This document shows, piece by piece, positions 17,024-25,129 of a stretch of 64,000 bases of DNA (the first letter of the stretch is position 1; each line of letters begins with the position of its first letter). Below the pieces are notes generated by a model that saw nothing but the letters and a program-made list of their open reading frames with translations, did no database searches and was not told the origin of the DNA. The DNA lies in the NCBI GenBank assembly GCA_937877515.1, contig CALFIX010000037.1, forward strand, positions 8,747 to 72,746, read 5' to 3'. The position numbers and the translations under genes are program-made. This DNA comes from an uncultured Treponema sp. (GTDB taxonomy: Bacteria; Spirochaetota; Spirochaetia; Treponematales; Treponemataceae).

Positions 17024-17835
17024 GGCAGTATGTTGCTTCTGAGAACTTAGATAAAAAAGGTATTCTTTATGTGCACGGCAAAGAGTTTAAATATTTTTCT
17101 AGCGTACTTCGCTTAAAAGCGGGCGACATGATTTATGTAAGGCTTTTAGATGGCACGTTGCAGCCAATGACTGTAAGTAAAATTGATTCTGCAGAAAGGT
17201 GCGTTGTCTTGCAGTGTGCAGGCTCTAAGCAGGAAAAGCAAAATTTAGGTGCAAATGAAGCTCCTCCCTTGCAAAAGAATACCGGCACAGAGTTGTGGCT
17301 TTTTCAGTTTATTGCAAAGCCTCCAAAAATGGAGTTAATTTTGCGTCAAGCCGTTGAATGCGGAGTGTCTTATTTTGTTCCTGTTGTCGGAGAGTTTTGT
17401 CAAAAAGGGAATGTTGAATCTGCTGTAAAAAAAAGTGATGAATCAGATGAACGCTGGAAGAGAATTGTAACAGAAGCCAGAGAACAAAGTGGTTCTCCTG
17501 TAGCAACAAAAATATTAAAAGCTTTAAGCGTTAAAGAAGCTGCCCTGCTTTGGAAGGAAAAGTGCTCCAGTAAAAATGCTAAAGCTGTAGTTCTTTATGA
17601 GCAGACTGAAAGTACATTACCAATTCAAGAAGCCTTAAAAACTGATTCAAAGACTTCTTGTGCTGCTATTTGTGTTGGTGCGGAAGGTGGAATTTCTCCA
17701 AATGAAGTTCTTCTTTTACAAGAAAATGGATTTTGCCCTATACATTTTGAAACTAATATATTAAGATGCGAAACAGCAGCGTTGTATGGTATTGCAGCTG
17801 TACAAACCATGCTTACGATTATGGAGAAAAGTTAA
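17020..17835 (+). CDS. rsmE: 16S rRNA m3U1498 methyltransferase
   Basis: 271 residues of the SPOUT-class RsmE family. The N-terminal PUA-like domain has FKYFSSVLRLKAGD. The knotted C-terminal domain has RWKRIVTEAREQSG, the SAM-binding CVGAEGGISPNEV, and the final LRCETAALYGIAAVQ. The start overlaps the ctpA stop (ATGA), and the stop overlaps the tagA start by one base. It methylates the decoding region of 16S rRNA. An insertion-like stretch near residues 68-80 (SKQEKQNLGANEAPP) is not typical but does not disturb the motifs. Confidence 0.92.
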   Translation: MRQYVASENLDKKGILYVHGKEFKYFSSVLRLKAGDMIYVRLLDGTLQPMTVSKIDSAERCVVLQCAGSKQEKQNLGANEAPPLQKNTGTELWLFQFIAKPPKMELILRQAVECGVSYFVPVVGEFCQKGNVESAVKKSDESDERWKRIVTEAREQSGSPVATKILKALSVKEAALLWKEKCSSKNAKAVVLYEQTESTLPIQEALKTDSKTSCAAICVGAEGGISPNEVLLLQENGFCPIHFETNILRCETAALYGIAAVQTMLTIMEKS

Positions 17836-18575
17836 TGGCCGTTCAGCGAATAGATGTTCTTGGAGTCCCAGTTGATATTTTACTTCCGCAAGATGTAGAA
17901 AACGAGATTTTAAAACTATTGGAAACTCCAGGTACAAAGCAAATTGTATTTATGAACATTTGGGATTTATTAAAAGCTCGTGGAAAAAATGATTATGCTG
18001 AATGTGTTAGAGAGGCAGATTTAGTTTTACCAGTTTCTAAAAGTATTTTGCGTGGTGCAAAATTTTTAAAAAAATCTATTCCCCATAGGTATAATCCTTT
18101 TACAGCGGTAATTAATTTTCTTTCTGCCTTAGAAAATCACTATAAGTCTCTTTATATTTTAGGTGGTAGAAAAAAAAGTCTTATGGCTGCAGAACGTAAT
18201 GTTCATAATACTTTTAGGAATTTACAGATAGTCGGTCGTTATGTCGGAAACTATTCTAAAACTGTAGAAGATGATGTTGTAGAGGCAATTCGTAAGTCTT
18301 CTCCAAGTCTTGTTCTTTTAAGTGAAGGACTCAGAGAAAAAGATTTGTGGTTTTACCATCGTAAAGAAAATTTTTCTACAAGTATTTTTCTTTTTTATAA
18401 AGAAGCCGTTGGTGTTTTTAGTGAACGAATAAAGCGTGTAGACGAAAAGATTTTTGATAAAGGTTTAGAAATTTGGCATGAAATTATACATAATCCGTTA
18501 AAAATCTTTTTACTTTTCCCTTACATCTGGTATATACTATTACTCGTCGGATATAGAATCTTTAGGAAGGACTAG
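17835..18575 (+). CDS. WecG/TagA/CpsF-family glycosyltransferase
   Basis: 246 residues from the ATG at 17835 (TAATG overlap with rsmE, GGAG upstream); a longer frame from 17766 lies inside rsmE. GT26-type features are IDVLGVPVDIL at the start, the ADLVLPVS segment in place of the usual 'aDG' motif, and SLYILGGRKKSLMAAERN. The C-terminus has a hydrophobic membrane-associating segment (FLLFPYIWYILLLVGY). Family members add N-acetylmannosamine-type sugars to lipid-linked glycans. The substitution of 'aDG-x-G' by ADLVLPVS makes donor choice uncertain. Confidence 0.8.
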   Translation: MAVQRIDVLGVPVDILLPQDVENEILKLLETPGTKQIVFMNIWDLLKARGKNDYAECVREADLVLPVSKSILRGAKFLKKSIPHRYNPFTAVINFLSALENHYKSLYILGGRKKSLMAAERNVHNTFRNLQIVGRYVGNYSKTVEDDVVEAIRKSSPSLVLLSEGLREKDLWFYHRKENFSTSIFLFYKEAVGVFSERIKRVDEKIFDKGLEIWHEIIHNPLKIFLLFPYIWYILLLVGYRIFRKD

Positions 18576-18591
18576 CGAAGAGTTTTTGTTA

Positions 18592-19743
18592 ATGGATGTA
18601 GCTCTTATTTCAGATAACACGGCACTTCTTTCCTGGTGCTCGTCAGAATTAGGAACATCCTTTTCTGTAAAAGTCATACAGAAAAAAGATGCTTTGTCGA
18701 CGGTTCTTCTTCAATCTCCGGATGCAGTGCTCATAGACGGAGAGCTCTATTTAGAAATAGAGCTTTGTTCTCTTGTCTCTGTGTTGTTTTTAGAACACGG
18801 CATTGGTGTGGCAGTTCTTTTTGCAGGTAAAAAATCCTTTAGCCTTTATGGCAGAAATGATATTCCGGTTATAAATATTTATAAAAATAATGGTGCATTA
18901 AAAAATTGCTTAGAATTCCTGTCTAAGTATAAATCAAAAGAAAAAGTTATAAGAGAAGATTTTAAAAGTTTTCATATTCAGCCAGAAGGGCAATTAGTTT
19001 TTCCTGAATGGGAAGGTTCTTTTATGATTTCCCGTTCTTCAAGAGAGTTTTTTTCACTTTTAAAAAATAGTTTTGAAAGTGACTTACCGGTTTTGCTATT
19101 AGGAGAAAGCGGAAGTGGAAAAGGTTTTGCTGCCCGTATTATTCATGCAAAGTCTGCAAGAAAAAAATCTCCGTTTTGTTACATAAATGTCTGTGAACGA
19201 AAAGATGATGTTCTTTTTAGTGAACTATGTGGAACAGAAAAAGGCAGCTTTACAGGCGTCGAGGATAAAGAAGGAATTTTTTCTGCTGTTAAGGATGGCA
19301 CTCTTTTTATTGATGAAATTGCAGAAATGAGTTTAGCCTCGCAGTCTACTTTTCTTGGAATTTTGGATTCCCATAAATATAGAAAGATTGGCGGAACAAA
19401 AGAGTATTCTTTAGAGGCACGGCTTTTGTATGCAACAGATGCAAATTTAGAATTGCTTGTTTCTAGGGGAAGTTTTAAAAAGCAGCTTTATTATAGAATT
19501 TCTGTTTTAGTGTTACGAGTACCCCCGTTACGAGAGCATAAAGAAGACATAGACTTTCTTTCAAGAAGGTTTGCTTTACCGTTTGGAAAAATTCTTACAG
19601 AAAAAGCTATTCAAAAACTTTACGAATATTCTTGGCCTGGCAATGTGCGGGAGCTAAAACATTGTGTAGAAAGAGCTTGCAGTAACGTCCAAAGTATAAA
19701 CGTTGATGAAAAAGACATTACTTTTGAATCTTGTTTTTTTTAG
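18592..19743 (+). CDS. Sigma-54 activator (AAA+) without DNA-binding domain
   Basis: 383 residues. Residues 1-115 look like a worn receiver domain with one Asp in VLIDG (D49) and no acidic pair. The AAA+ domain has Walker A GESGSGKG (171-178), GSFTGV (218-223) in place of GAFTGA, Walker B GTLFIDEI (236-243), an R-finger region (YYRISVLVLRVPPLREH) and the lid motif SWPGNVRELKHCVERA. The protein stops just after the lid, so the usual Fis-type HTH is absent. The ATG at 18592 is preferred over the TTG at 18586. It overlaps trmJ tail-to-tail by 26 bases. Confidence 0.87.
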   Translation: MDVALISDNTALLSWCSSELGTSFSVKVIQKKDALSTVLLQSPDAVLIDGELYLEIELCSLVSVLFLEHGIGVAVLFAGKKSFSLYGRNDIPVINIYKNNGALKNCLEFLSKYKSKEKVIREDFKSFHIQPEGQLVFPEWEGSFMISRSSREFFSLLKNSFESDLPVLLLGESGSGKGFAARIIHAKSARKKSPFCYINVCERKDDVLFSELCGTEKGSFTGVEDKEGIFSAVKDGTLFIDEIAEMSLASQSTFLGILDSHKYRKIGGTKEYSLEARLLYATDANLELLVSRGSFKKQLYYRISVLVLRVPPLREHKEDIDFLSRRFALPFGKILTEKAIQKLYEYSWPGNVRELKHCVERACSNVQSINVDEKDITFESCFF

Positions 19744-20446
19744 AAAATCCTGCAGCTTTATCAAAAATCATTTCTAAGTACTTGGCTTCACCTTCGCTAA
19801 GAGCAGAGCGGGAAAGAATATTCTGCCAAAAATTCTCCATTTGAGGTCTTCCTGTAACAGAAAAAAATCCAATCTCTTTTAAGCTGTCTGTTATAGATTT
19901 AATAGTTTTATCTAAACGTTCAAGAGTAATGGGAGTGTAGCCAGAATATTCTTTTTGTGTAGAGCGAAAAAGATGGTATGAAATAATTTGTACTGCATGA
20001 CTTAAATTTAATGAAGCAAATTCTTCGCTGGATGGAATGGTAACACCTAATGTGCATTCCAAAAGTTCTTCATCAGTAAGACCTGTGCGTTCGTTTCCAA
20101 ATACTACAGCAGCTTTGCCGTTGTTTGCAGTAATTTGTTCTGCATGTTCTGTAAATTCTTCTGGGAGTAAAAGCATTCCCCTTTTTTTACCGCGGCGCCT
20201 GGTTGTTCCTGCAGCACATACACAGTCACTTGTTGCTTCCTTTATGGATGAATAGAATTCTGCATTTTCCCAAATGTAGGCTGCATGAATTGCAAGTATA
20301 CGGACTTTTTCGTCATCATAGTCTTCTCTTTTACCGACTATGCGCAGTGTGTGAATATTATTATTTGCCATTCCCCGGCATACAGCTCCAACGTTTCGGC
20401 TTTCGTCTGGGTGGCATAATACAATTACAATATTGTCTAAATTCAT
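19718..20446 (-). CDS. trmJ: TrmJ-like tRNA 2'-O-methyltransferase (SpoU family)
   Basis: 242 residues, SPOUT-class methyltransferase. It shows the N-terminal IVLCHPDESRNVGAVCR, the middle motif VVFGNERTGLTDEEL, and the C-terminal SAM motif IPSSEEFASLNLSHAVQI, as in the TrmJ/TrmH group. A TrmJ-like C-terminal helical extension follows. The TATAGT -10 is exactly 6 bases before the ATG, and the gene is divergent from the SDR gene 47 bases away. The exact target (tRNA position 32 or other) is inferred from family likeness. Confidence 0.85.
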   Translation of the reverse strand: MNLDNIVIVLCHPDESRNVGAVCRGMANNNIHTLRIVGKREDYDDEKVRILAIHAAYIWENAEFYSSIKEATSDCVCAAGTTRRRGKKRGMLLLPEEFTEHAEQITANNGKAAVVFGNERTGLTDEELLECTLGVTIPSSEEFASLNLSHAVQIISYHLFRSTQKEYSGYTPITLERLDKTIKSITDSLKEIGFFSVTGRPQMENFWQNILSRSALSEGEAKYLEMIFDKAAGFSKKNKIQK

Positions 20447-20479
20447 AAGATGACTATACAGTTTTTTTTCTTTTTACGC

Positions 20480-20485
20480 TATAAT
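20480..20485 (+). promoter_or_regulatory. -10 element of the SDR gene
   Basis: TATAAT followed by eight T's and then the ATG at 20494. There is no ribosome-binding site. On the other strand the trmJ -10 (TATAGT, with 6 bases to its ATG) shares this 47-base gap. Confidence 0.55.
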
Positions 20486-20493
20486 TTTTTTTT

Positions 20494-21162
20494 ATGAATG
20501 AATTGTCTGGAAAATCTGCTGTTGTTTTAGGTGGAACAAGCAGCATTGGTCTTGAAGTTGCAAAACTTTTTTCAGGTCTTGGCATTAATGTAACGGCTGT
20601 TGGAAGGCATAAGCCTGCAGAGTCTTTTAAAAATATAAATTTTCTTTTGAATGATTTTCTTAAAGATGGAATTGATTCAATAAATAAAGAACCGCTTTCT
20701 AAACTTTTAGAAAATGTAGATATAGTGTGTGTGTGTTATGGTCCGTTTGTAAAAAAGTCATTGCATGAGGTAAGTGTTCAAGAATGGGAGGAGCTTTCTT
20801 TAATGGATTATGCTCTTCCTGGTGCGGTCTGTTCAAAAGTTTTAAATTCAATGCAAAAAAGAAAATGGGGGCGCATAATTCTATTTGGTGGGACACGTAC
20901 GGATTCAATACGAAATTATAAAACAACTGCAGCCTACTCAGGATTAAAAACCGGGCTTGGCGTTTTAGTAAAATCTATTGCAAGTGAATATAGAGAATAT
21001 GGTATTACCTGTAATGCTGTTTTACCGGGTTTTACACGAAATGCCCCAGATAAAGATGTTATTATAAGTACTGGTGCTGTAGCAGAATGTGTTGTTCGCT
21101 TAATAGAAAATCCAATATATAACGGAGTCCTCTTAAATATTGATAAAGGATGGGCTCCATAA
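20494..21162 (+). CDS. Short-chain dehydrogenase/reductase
   Basis: 222 residues. The Rossmann nucleotide motif is GGTSSIGLEVA near the N-terminus, followed by a VCVCYGP segment at the NNAG position. The catalytic Tyr and Lys are in AAYSGLKTG, with the upstream Ser replaced by Thr/Gly (FGGTRTD). The tail SGAVAECVVRL...GVLLNIDKG fits SDRs. The substrate is unknown. The start has a TATAAT 8 bases upstream and no ribosome-binding site. Confidence 0.83.
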   Translation: MNELSGKSAVVLGGTSSIGLEVAKLFSGLGINVTAVGRHKPAESFKNINFLLNDFLKDGIDSINKEPLSKLLENVDIVCVCYGPFVKKSLHEVSVQEWEELSLMDYALPGAVCSKVLNSMQKRKWGRIILFGGTRTDSIRNYKTTAAYSGLKTGLGVLVKSIASEYREYGITCNAVLPGFTRNAPDKDVIISTGAVAECVVRLIENPIYNGVLLNIDKGWAP

Positions 21163-21277
21163 GTATAAAATAAATTTTTAAAAAATAAACATTTAAGATT
21201 TTTTTTAGATTTGACTAATCCTTTTAATTGGAGTAAAATATATAGTATGGTAAGTCAATTGTTAATTGGAGACGAAT

Positions 21278-21829
21278 ATGACAAATAACGACCTTGTTCC
21301 AGGTTTTAATGATGAACGTGATGACAGCTTAAAGATTACTCTTGAAAAAGTAGAGGGTGTTGATAACTGTCTTATGGTAATTCTTAATGGTTACATCGAT
21401 ACATATAATTCTGTCTTTTTTCAAAAGCAAGTAAACAAGATTGTAAGTACAGGTTTTATAAACCTTATTTTTAGTTGTGCAAATCTTAATTATGTTTCTT
21501 CTACAGGAATCGGTTCGTTTACTGCATTTTTAAAGCTTGTAAAGCCGAAACAGGGTGATATTGTTTTATTAAATATTCAGCCTAAAGTTTATGAGGTTTT
21601 CCAGCTTTTAGGATTTTGTCAGTTCTTTAATATTAAAGACAATCTGAATGACGCTCTTGCGTTTTTTAAGGGCGAAAGCGTTGTTGTAGAAATAGAAACA
21701 TTCCCTAAGGTGTTTAACTGTCCTGTATGTTCTCGTAAGCTTAAGGCTACAAAGAGTGGACGCTTTAGATGTAGTGACTGTAAGTCTATTCTGGCGATTG
21801 ACCAGTCTGGTCACGTCTTCCTGGGTTAA
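21278..21829 (+). CDS. STAS-domain protein with C-terminal zinc ribbon
   Basis: 183 residues from the ATG at 21278, which has GGAG 8 bases upstream; a TTG at 21266 also opens the frame but lies over that site. Residues 10-125 form an anti-sigma-factor-antagonist (STAS) domain with the phosphorylatable Ser region YVSSTGIGSF. The last 40 residues contain two Cys pairs (CPVCSRKL, CSDCKS), a zinc-ribbon-like module not usual in SpoIIAA-type proteins. A strong terminator follows. Confidence 0.85.
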   Translation: MTNNDLVPGFNDERDDSLKITLEKVEGVDNCLMVILNGYIDTYNSVFFQKQVNKIVSTGFINLIFSCANLNYVSSTGIGSFTAFLKLVKPKQGDIVLLNIQPKVYEVFQLLGFCQFFNIKDNLNDALAFFKGESVVVEIETFPKVFNCPVCSRKLKATKSGRFRCSDCKSILAIDQSGHVFLG

Positions 21830-21849
21830 ACTTAAAACTTTTTTACAGG

Positions 21850-21877
21850 CTCCTGCCGTTATGGCAGGAGTTTTTTT
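21850..21877 (+). terminator. Intrinsic terminator after the STAS gene
   Basis: CTCCTGCC, loop GTTAT, GGCAGGAG, then seven T's. Confidence 0.9.
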
Positions 21878-21894
21878 ATATTTTGAGTGTTTCC

Positions 21895-22141
21895 TGTGGA
21901 AAACTTGTTGAATTATGTGGAAAAATCGACTTTTTTATGTGTATAACTTTTTGAACCTAGGGTATAAATCTATAAAAAATAAGGTTAAATTTGTGTACTA
22001 TACACTTTATCTCTTTGTAATATAACAAAATAGAAAAATGTATAGAGTTTTTTACTATTTTCTCATAAAATAACGACTTATATGAAAATTTTACAAATTT
22101 TAGTTTAAAAGTAAAAATTTATATGGAAAAACTGTGGATAA
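21895..22141 (+). other. Cluster of DnaA-box-like 9-mers in an AT-rich gap
   Basis: The 358-base gap between the STAS gene and the next operon is, after the terminator, extremely AT-rich. It holds four 9-mers in the same orientation that fit the complement of TTWTNCACA: TGTGGAAAA at 21895-21903 and 21916-21924, TGTGTATAA at 21938-21946, and TGTGGATAA at 22133-22141. This could be a replication origin, a DnaA-controlled promoter region, or chance in AT-rich DNA. dnaA, dnaN and gyrB are not in the window. Confidence 0.45.
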
Positions 22142-22187
22142 CTTTAGAATTGTTTTTTGCTTAAAACAGTGATATGATAAAGATTAA

Positions 22188-23168
22188 ATGAAACCTAATA
22201 TTTCAAATGCGTTAAAACTCCTTGTTTCATACTTTTGTATTCTCATTTTAGGAACTTTTTTGTGTGCAATTTTGTACACAATATATATTCTCTGTACAAA
22301 TCTTGTAGCTGGTCAGACTTTGTCTATTTTTGATCTTTCGCTTTTTGTTAAGGGGGCAATTATTTTTGCACCAGTTGTAATGTCTTTAAGTGGAATGTTC
22401 ATGATTTTTTACCTTATAAGACATTCTTCTGCTTCATGGCTACATTTAACTCTGTATTGCTTACTTTATGCTTCCAGCTGGATTATTCTAATGCCTCTGT
22501 GTTTTTCTTTAGAAAATAGAGTTCTAAAAGCTCAGATAGAAGATGAAATTTTTATAAACGAAGAAAAGCCAATTGTATCTCCAGATTACTTTAGAAAGAA
22601 TTTAAATTGTGTGTATCTTTATTCAGACGTTACAGATGAAAATTTGGTAAGCGGAATGTGCATAGAGATTTCTAGAGGTGAAGGCGAAGTTCACACTTTT
22701 AAGAATATGGCTGTTTTACCAACCAACGAAATATTTGTTGATTCAATAATACAAGAGACAATGGGGCTTCCGAGACTTGTTTCTGATGTTTTACGATATG
22801 GAGATTCAATTTTAGCAATAAGCAGAGAAGCTGCATTACGAGGATTTTTAAATTGGCTTTGCTTTGCTTCTATGGGGCTTGCTTTAATGGCTGTTGCAGG
22901 CTCGCGTCATCTTTCTTCCTGGCGTATTGTAAATGTTATAGTTATTTTGTTTTTAACATTTGGAATTTTAACTTTTAATGTTATTAATTATGAACAATCT
23001 TTCATTACTCCAATACAGCTTTATTTTAACAGCTACCTTGAAAAATTTATAAAGATTGGAAATCCGTTTCTTATGGTCTGTAATTTTTTGCTTGCTATTA
23101 TTTTATTTGTAATTGGTCTTGTAATTGATATAAAACGTAAAAAAGAAATAAAAGGACAGGCAAAATGA
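22188..23168 (+). CDS. Multi-span membrane protein, unknown
   Basis: 326 residues. Three hydrophobic helices lie at the N-terminus (about 10-35, 50-78, 83-105), then an extracytoplasmic-type domain (about 110-215), then three more helices (about 218-320), ending in a basic tail. The layout (three helices, periplasmic domain, three helices) recalls LptF/LptG permeases, but I see no diagnostic motif and would not name it. TATGAT lies 9 bases before the ATG. It overlaps the next gene by four bases. Confidence 0.7.
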   Translation: MKPNISNALKLLVSYFCILILGTFLCAILYTIYILCTNLVAGQTLSIFDLSLFVKGAIIFAPVVMSLSGMFMIFYLIRHSSASWLHLTLYCLLYASSWIILMPLCFSLENRVLKAQIEDEIFINEEKPIVSPDYFRKNLNCVYLYSDVTDENLVSGMCIEISRGEGEVHTFKNMAVLPTNEIFVDSIIQETMGLPRLVSDVLRYGDSILAISREAALRGFLNWLCFASMGLALMAVAGSRHLSSWRIVNVIVILFLTFGILTFNVINYEQSFITPIQLYFNSYLEKFIKIGNPFLMVCNFLLAIILFVIGLVIDIKRKKEIKGQAK

Positions 23169-25084
23169 AAAGAATAATTATAATACTTACTTCTTACATT
23201 CTTGTCGTGTTTGCATTTTGTTTGGGGCTTTCTTTTTTCTGGGGACATTTGCCGCCCCTTATTCTGGGAACTGCAGGAAGTTATAAATTTTTAAGAGGGC
23301 TTTCCTGGTTTTATCTTGTCTTGCCGTCAGTTTTTTTAAGCGGAATTATTGCAGGTTGTTCTGTTCAGTGGAGAAAAGGCACTTCCAATTCTGTCAGAAG
23401 ATTTTCTGAAGCAATGATGATTCGTTACCGGAATTTGCTTTTAGTTTCGCTGGTTGCGGTTGCACTTTGTTCTCTCTCTGAAGAATCATTTTTGCCAGGC
23501 GTAAAAAAAAGAATAAGTATGTTGGAATCTGCTCCGTATGAATTAAATAAAGCTATAACAACAAGTAAAAATCTCCTGGAAGATGGCCGAACGGTTCTTG
23601 CGTGGCAATACGCTAAGAAAGCTGTTTCTATTGCTCCAAAAGATAAGGAAGCTTTAGCTCAGCAAAAAAAAACTTCAGATGCAATGGAAGAAGAGCACGA
23701 CAGGGCAATGCATAGCATTGATATAAAAAAAACTTATGAAGAAGAAGCCAGACCTCAGGAAACAAAAGATAAAAATTATTCTGTTAGAACTTTGGTAGAA
23801 AATGCAGAAGCAGCACTTCTTGAAGAAAATTACATTATGGCTCATTACTGGGCAAATCTTGCAGTGGAAGTTTCTACTGGTATTGATACCAACAGACCCA
23901 AGGCTTTAAAGATTGCAAGTGAATCATGGAATAAATTAAATAGTGTTGTAGAAAAAATTGACTCTGATTCAAAGAAAGCTTACAGCAAATATGAAAGAAA
24001 AAGACGAGGCTATAAAGCATTTTCAGAAGGAGATAATTTAAAAGCCTATTACATTTTTCTTTCATTAAATAAAGATAACGAAGAAAATAAAATAAAAGAC
24101 CCGGATGTAGTAAAATTTTTGGCTTTGGCAAAAGAAAAAATAGAAAGTGAATATTTCTTTTTTGATGAAACAGAGGGTATTGAGGATTTGGAGAATAACA
24201 AGAACATTTATTTTTTACTTTCAAATCCAGATTCTTCCAAAACAGTTTACTATATAGATGGAGCAATGGACTTAAAGAGGGCTGGCGGATACGTAAGGTA
24301 TTTGGAAGGCTTTAACATGGTTACTTATGATAAAGATGGAAAGTTTTTATACAGTACTTATGTTGATTACGCAAAGCTAGTTCCTCTTTCTACAAAAGAT
24401 TTTGAAAATGAAGATTTAGCTTCTCTTGGTATAAATAAGGATTGGGGGTTTGTTCCAAAGATAATTTTACAGTCTGTTGATAGATATACGGAAAATCGTA
24501 TTGTAAAGCCAAAATATAGTTATGAAGAAACAGGACTCCCTGATAGTGTAAAGAATACCTTAAATTTACGTGAGTCATTTTTTGCAGAAAGTCTTACGGA
24601 AGAATCTAATTTAAATTCAGAAGAAATTGAAAAGAATGTAATTATTCTTCCAATGCCGTTTAAAGATTTTTCTGTTATCAGTGAGGCTTCTAAGGGATCC
24701 GGCGATATTTCTCCAATTTCCTTGTTTAAGATAAAGTCGAAAGCAAAATCTTATGGATTTGCAGAAGAAGTGTTTTCTCAAAATCTTGTAACTTTGTTTG
24801 CGTATCCAATTTTTATTCTGATTTTATGTATACTTGCAGGAATAATTGGTTGGAATTATCGTATAGAAGATGAAAAAGTGCCGTTTAAGACACGATGGGT
24901 TATCATGCTGCCTTTTGTCGGTGCAGTTCAGTTTGTGATTTTACAGATTTTAACTTATTTGTTCCGAATGATAAATTACGTTATTGTAGGTTTAGCGGGT
25001 GGAGCAGCTATTGTTACTGCTGTAGTAATTTATATTATAATCTTCATAATTGTAACGATTTGTTTTGCAGCTAGAAAAGTTTAA
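23165..25084 (+). CDS. Large membrane protein with TPR-like central domain, unknown
   Basis: 639 residues. The N-terminus has three membrane helices (about 5-25, 45-65, 90-108). The long middle (about 110-520) is hydrophilic, with TPR-like helices (ALLEENYIMAHYWANLAVEV, AFSEGDNLKAYYIFLSL). The C-terminus has three or four helices (about 540-638). The ATGA overlap couples it to the preceding membrane protein, so the two probably form one complex. No known family is recognised. Confidence 0.7.
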   Translation: MKRIIIILTSYILVVFAFCLGLSFFWGHLPPLILGTAGSYKFLRGLSWFYLVLPSVFLSGIIAGCSVQWRKGTSNSVRRFSEAMMIRYRNLLLVSLVAVALCSLSEESFLPGVKKRISMLESAPYELNKAITTSKNLLEDGRTVLAWQYAKKAVSIAPKDKEALAQQKKTSDAMEEEHDRAMHSIDIKKTYEEEARPQETKDKNYSVRTLVENAEAALLEENYIMAHYWANLAVEVSTGIDTNRPKALKIASESWNKLNSVVEKIDSDSKKAYSKYERKRRGYKAFSEGDNLKAYYIFLSLNKDNEENKIKDPDVVKFLALAKEKIESEYFFFDETEGIEDLENNKNIYFLLSNPDSSKTVYYIDGAMDLKRAGGYVRYLEGFNMVTYDKDGKFLYSTYVDYAKLVPLSTKDFENEDLASLGINKDWGFVPKIILQSVDRYTENRIVKPKYSYEETGLPDSVKNTLNLRESFFAESLTEESNLNSEEIEKNVIILPMPFKDFSVISEASKGSGDISPISLFKIKSKAKSYGFAEEVFSQNLVTLFAYPIFILILCILAGIIGWNYRIEDEKVPFKTRWVIMLPFVGAVQFVILQILTYLFRMINYVIVGLAGGAAIVTAVVIYIIIFIIVTICFAARKV

Positions 25085-25089
25085 TGCAA

Positions 25090-25125
25090 AAAAAAGTGGT
25101 GGTTTTTCTTAACCACCACAGTTTA
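25090..25125 (-). terminator. Terminator of murA
   Basis: GTGGTGGTT (25096-25104) pairs with AACCACCAC (25111-25119). On the minus strand it is followed by a run of T's, so it ends the murA transcript. It may also work weakly on the plus strand. Confidence 0.85.
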
Positions 25126-25129
25126 TTCT

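Noticed and set aside
21895..22141. Calling the AT-rich gap the chromosomal origin outright
   Set aside because: Four DnaA-box-like words are suggestive, but no replication genes are nearby and no skew or coverage data are available.
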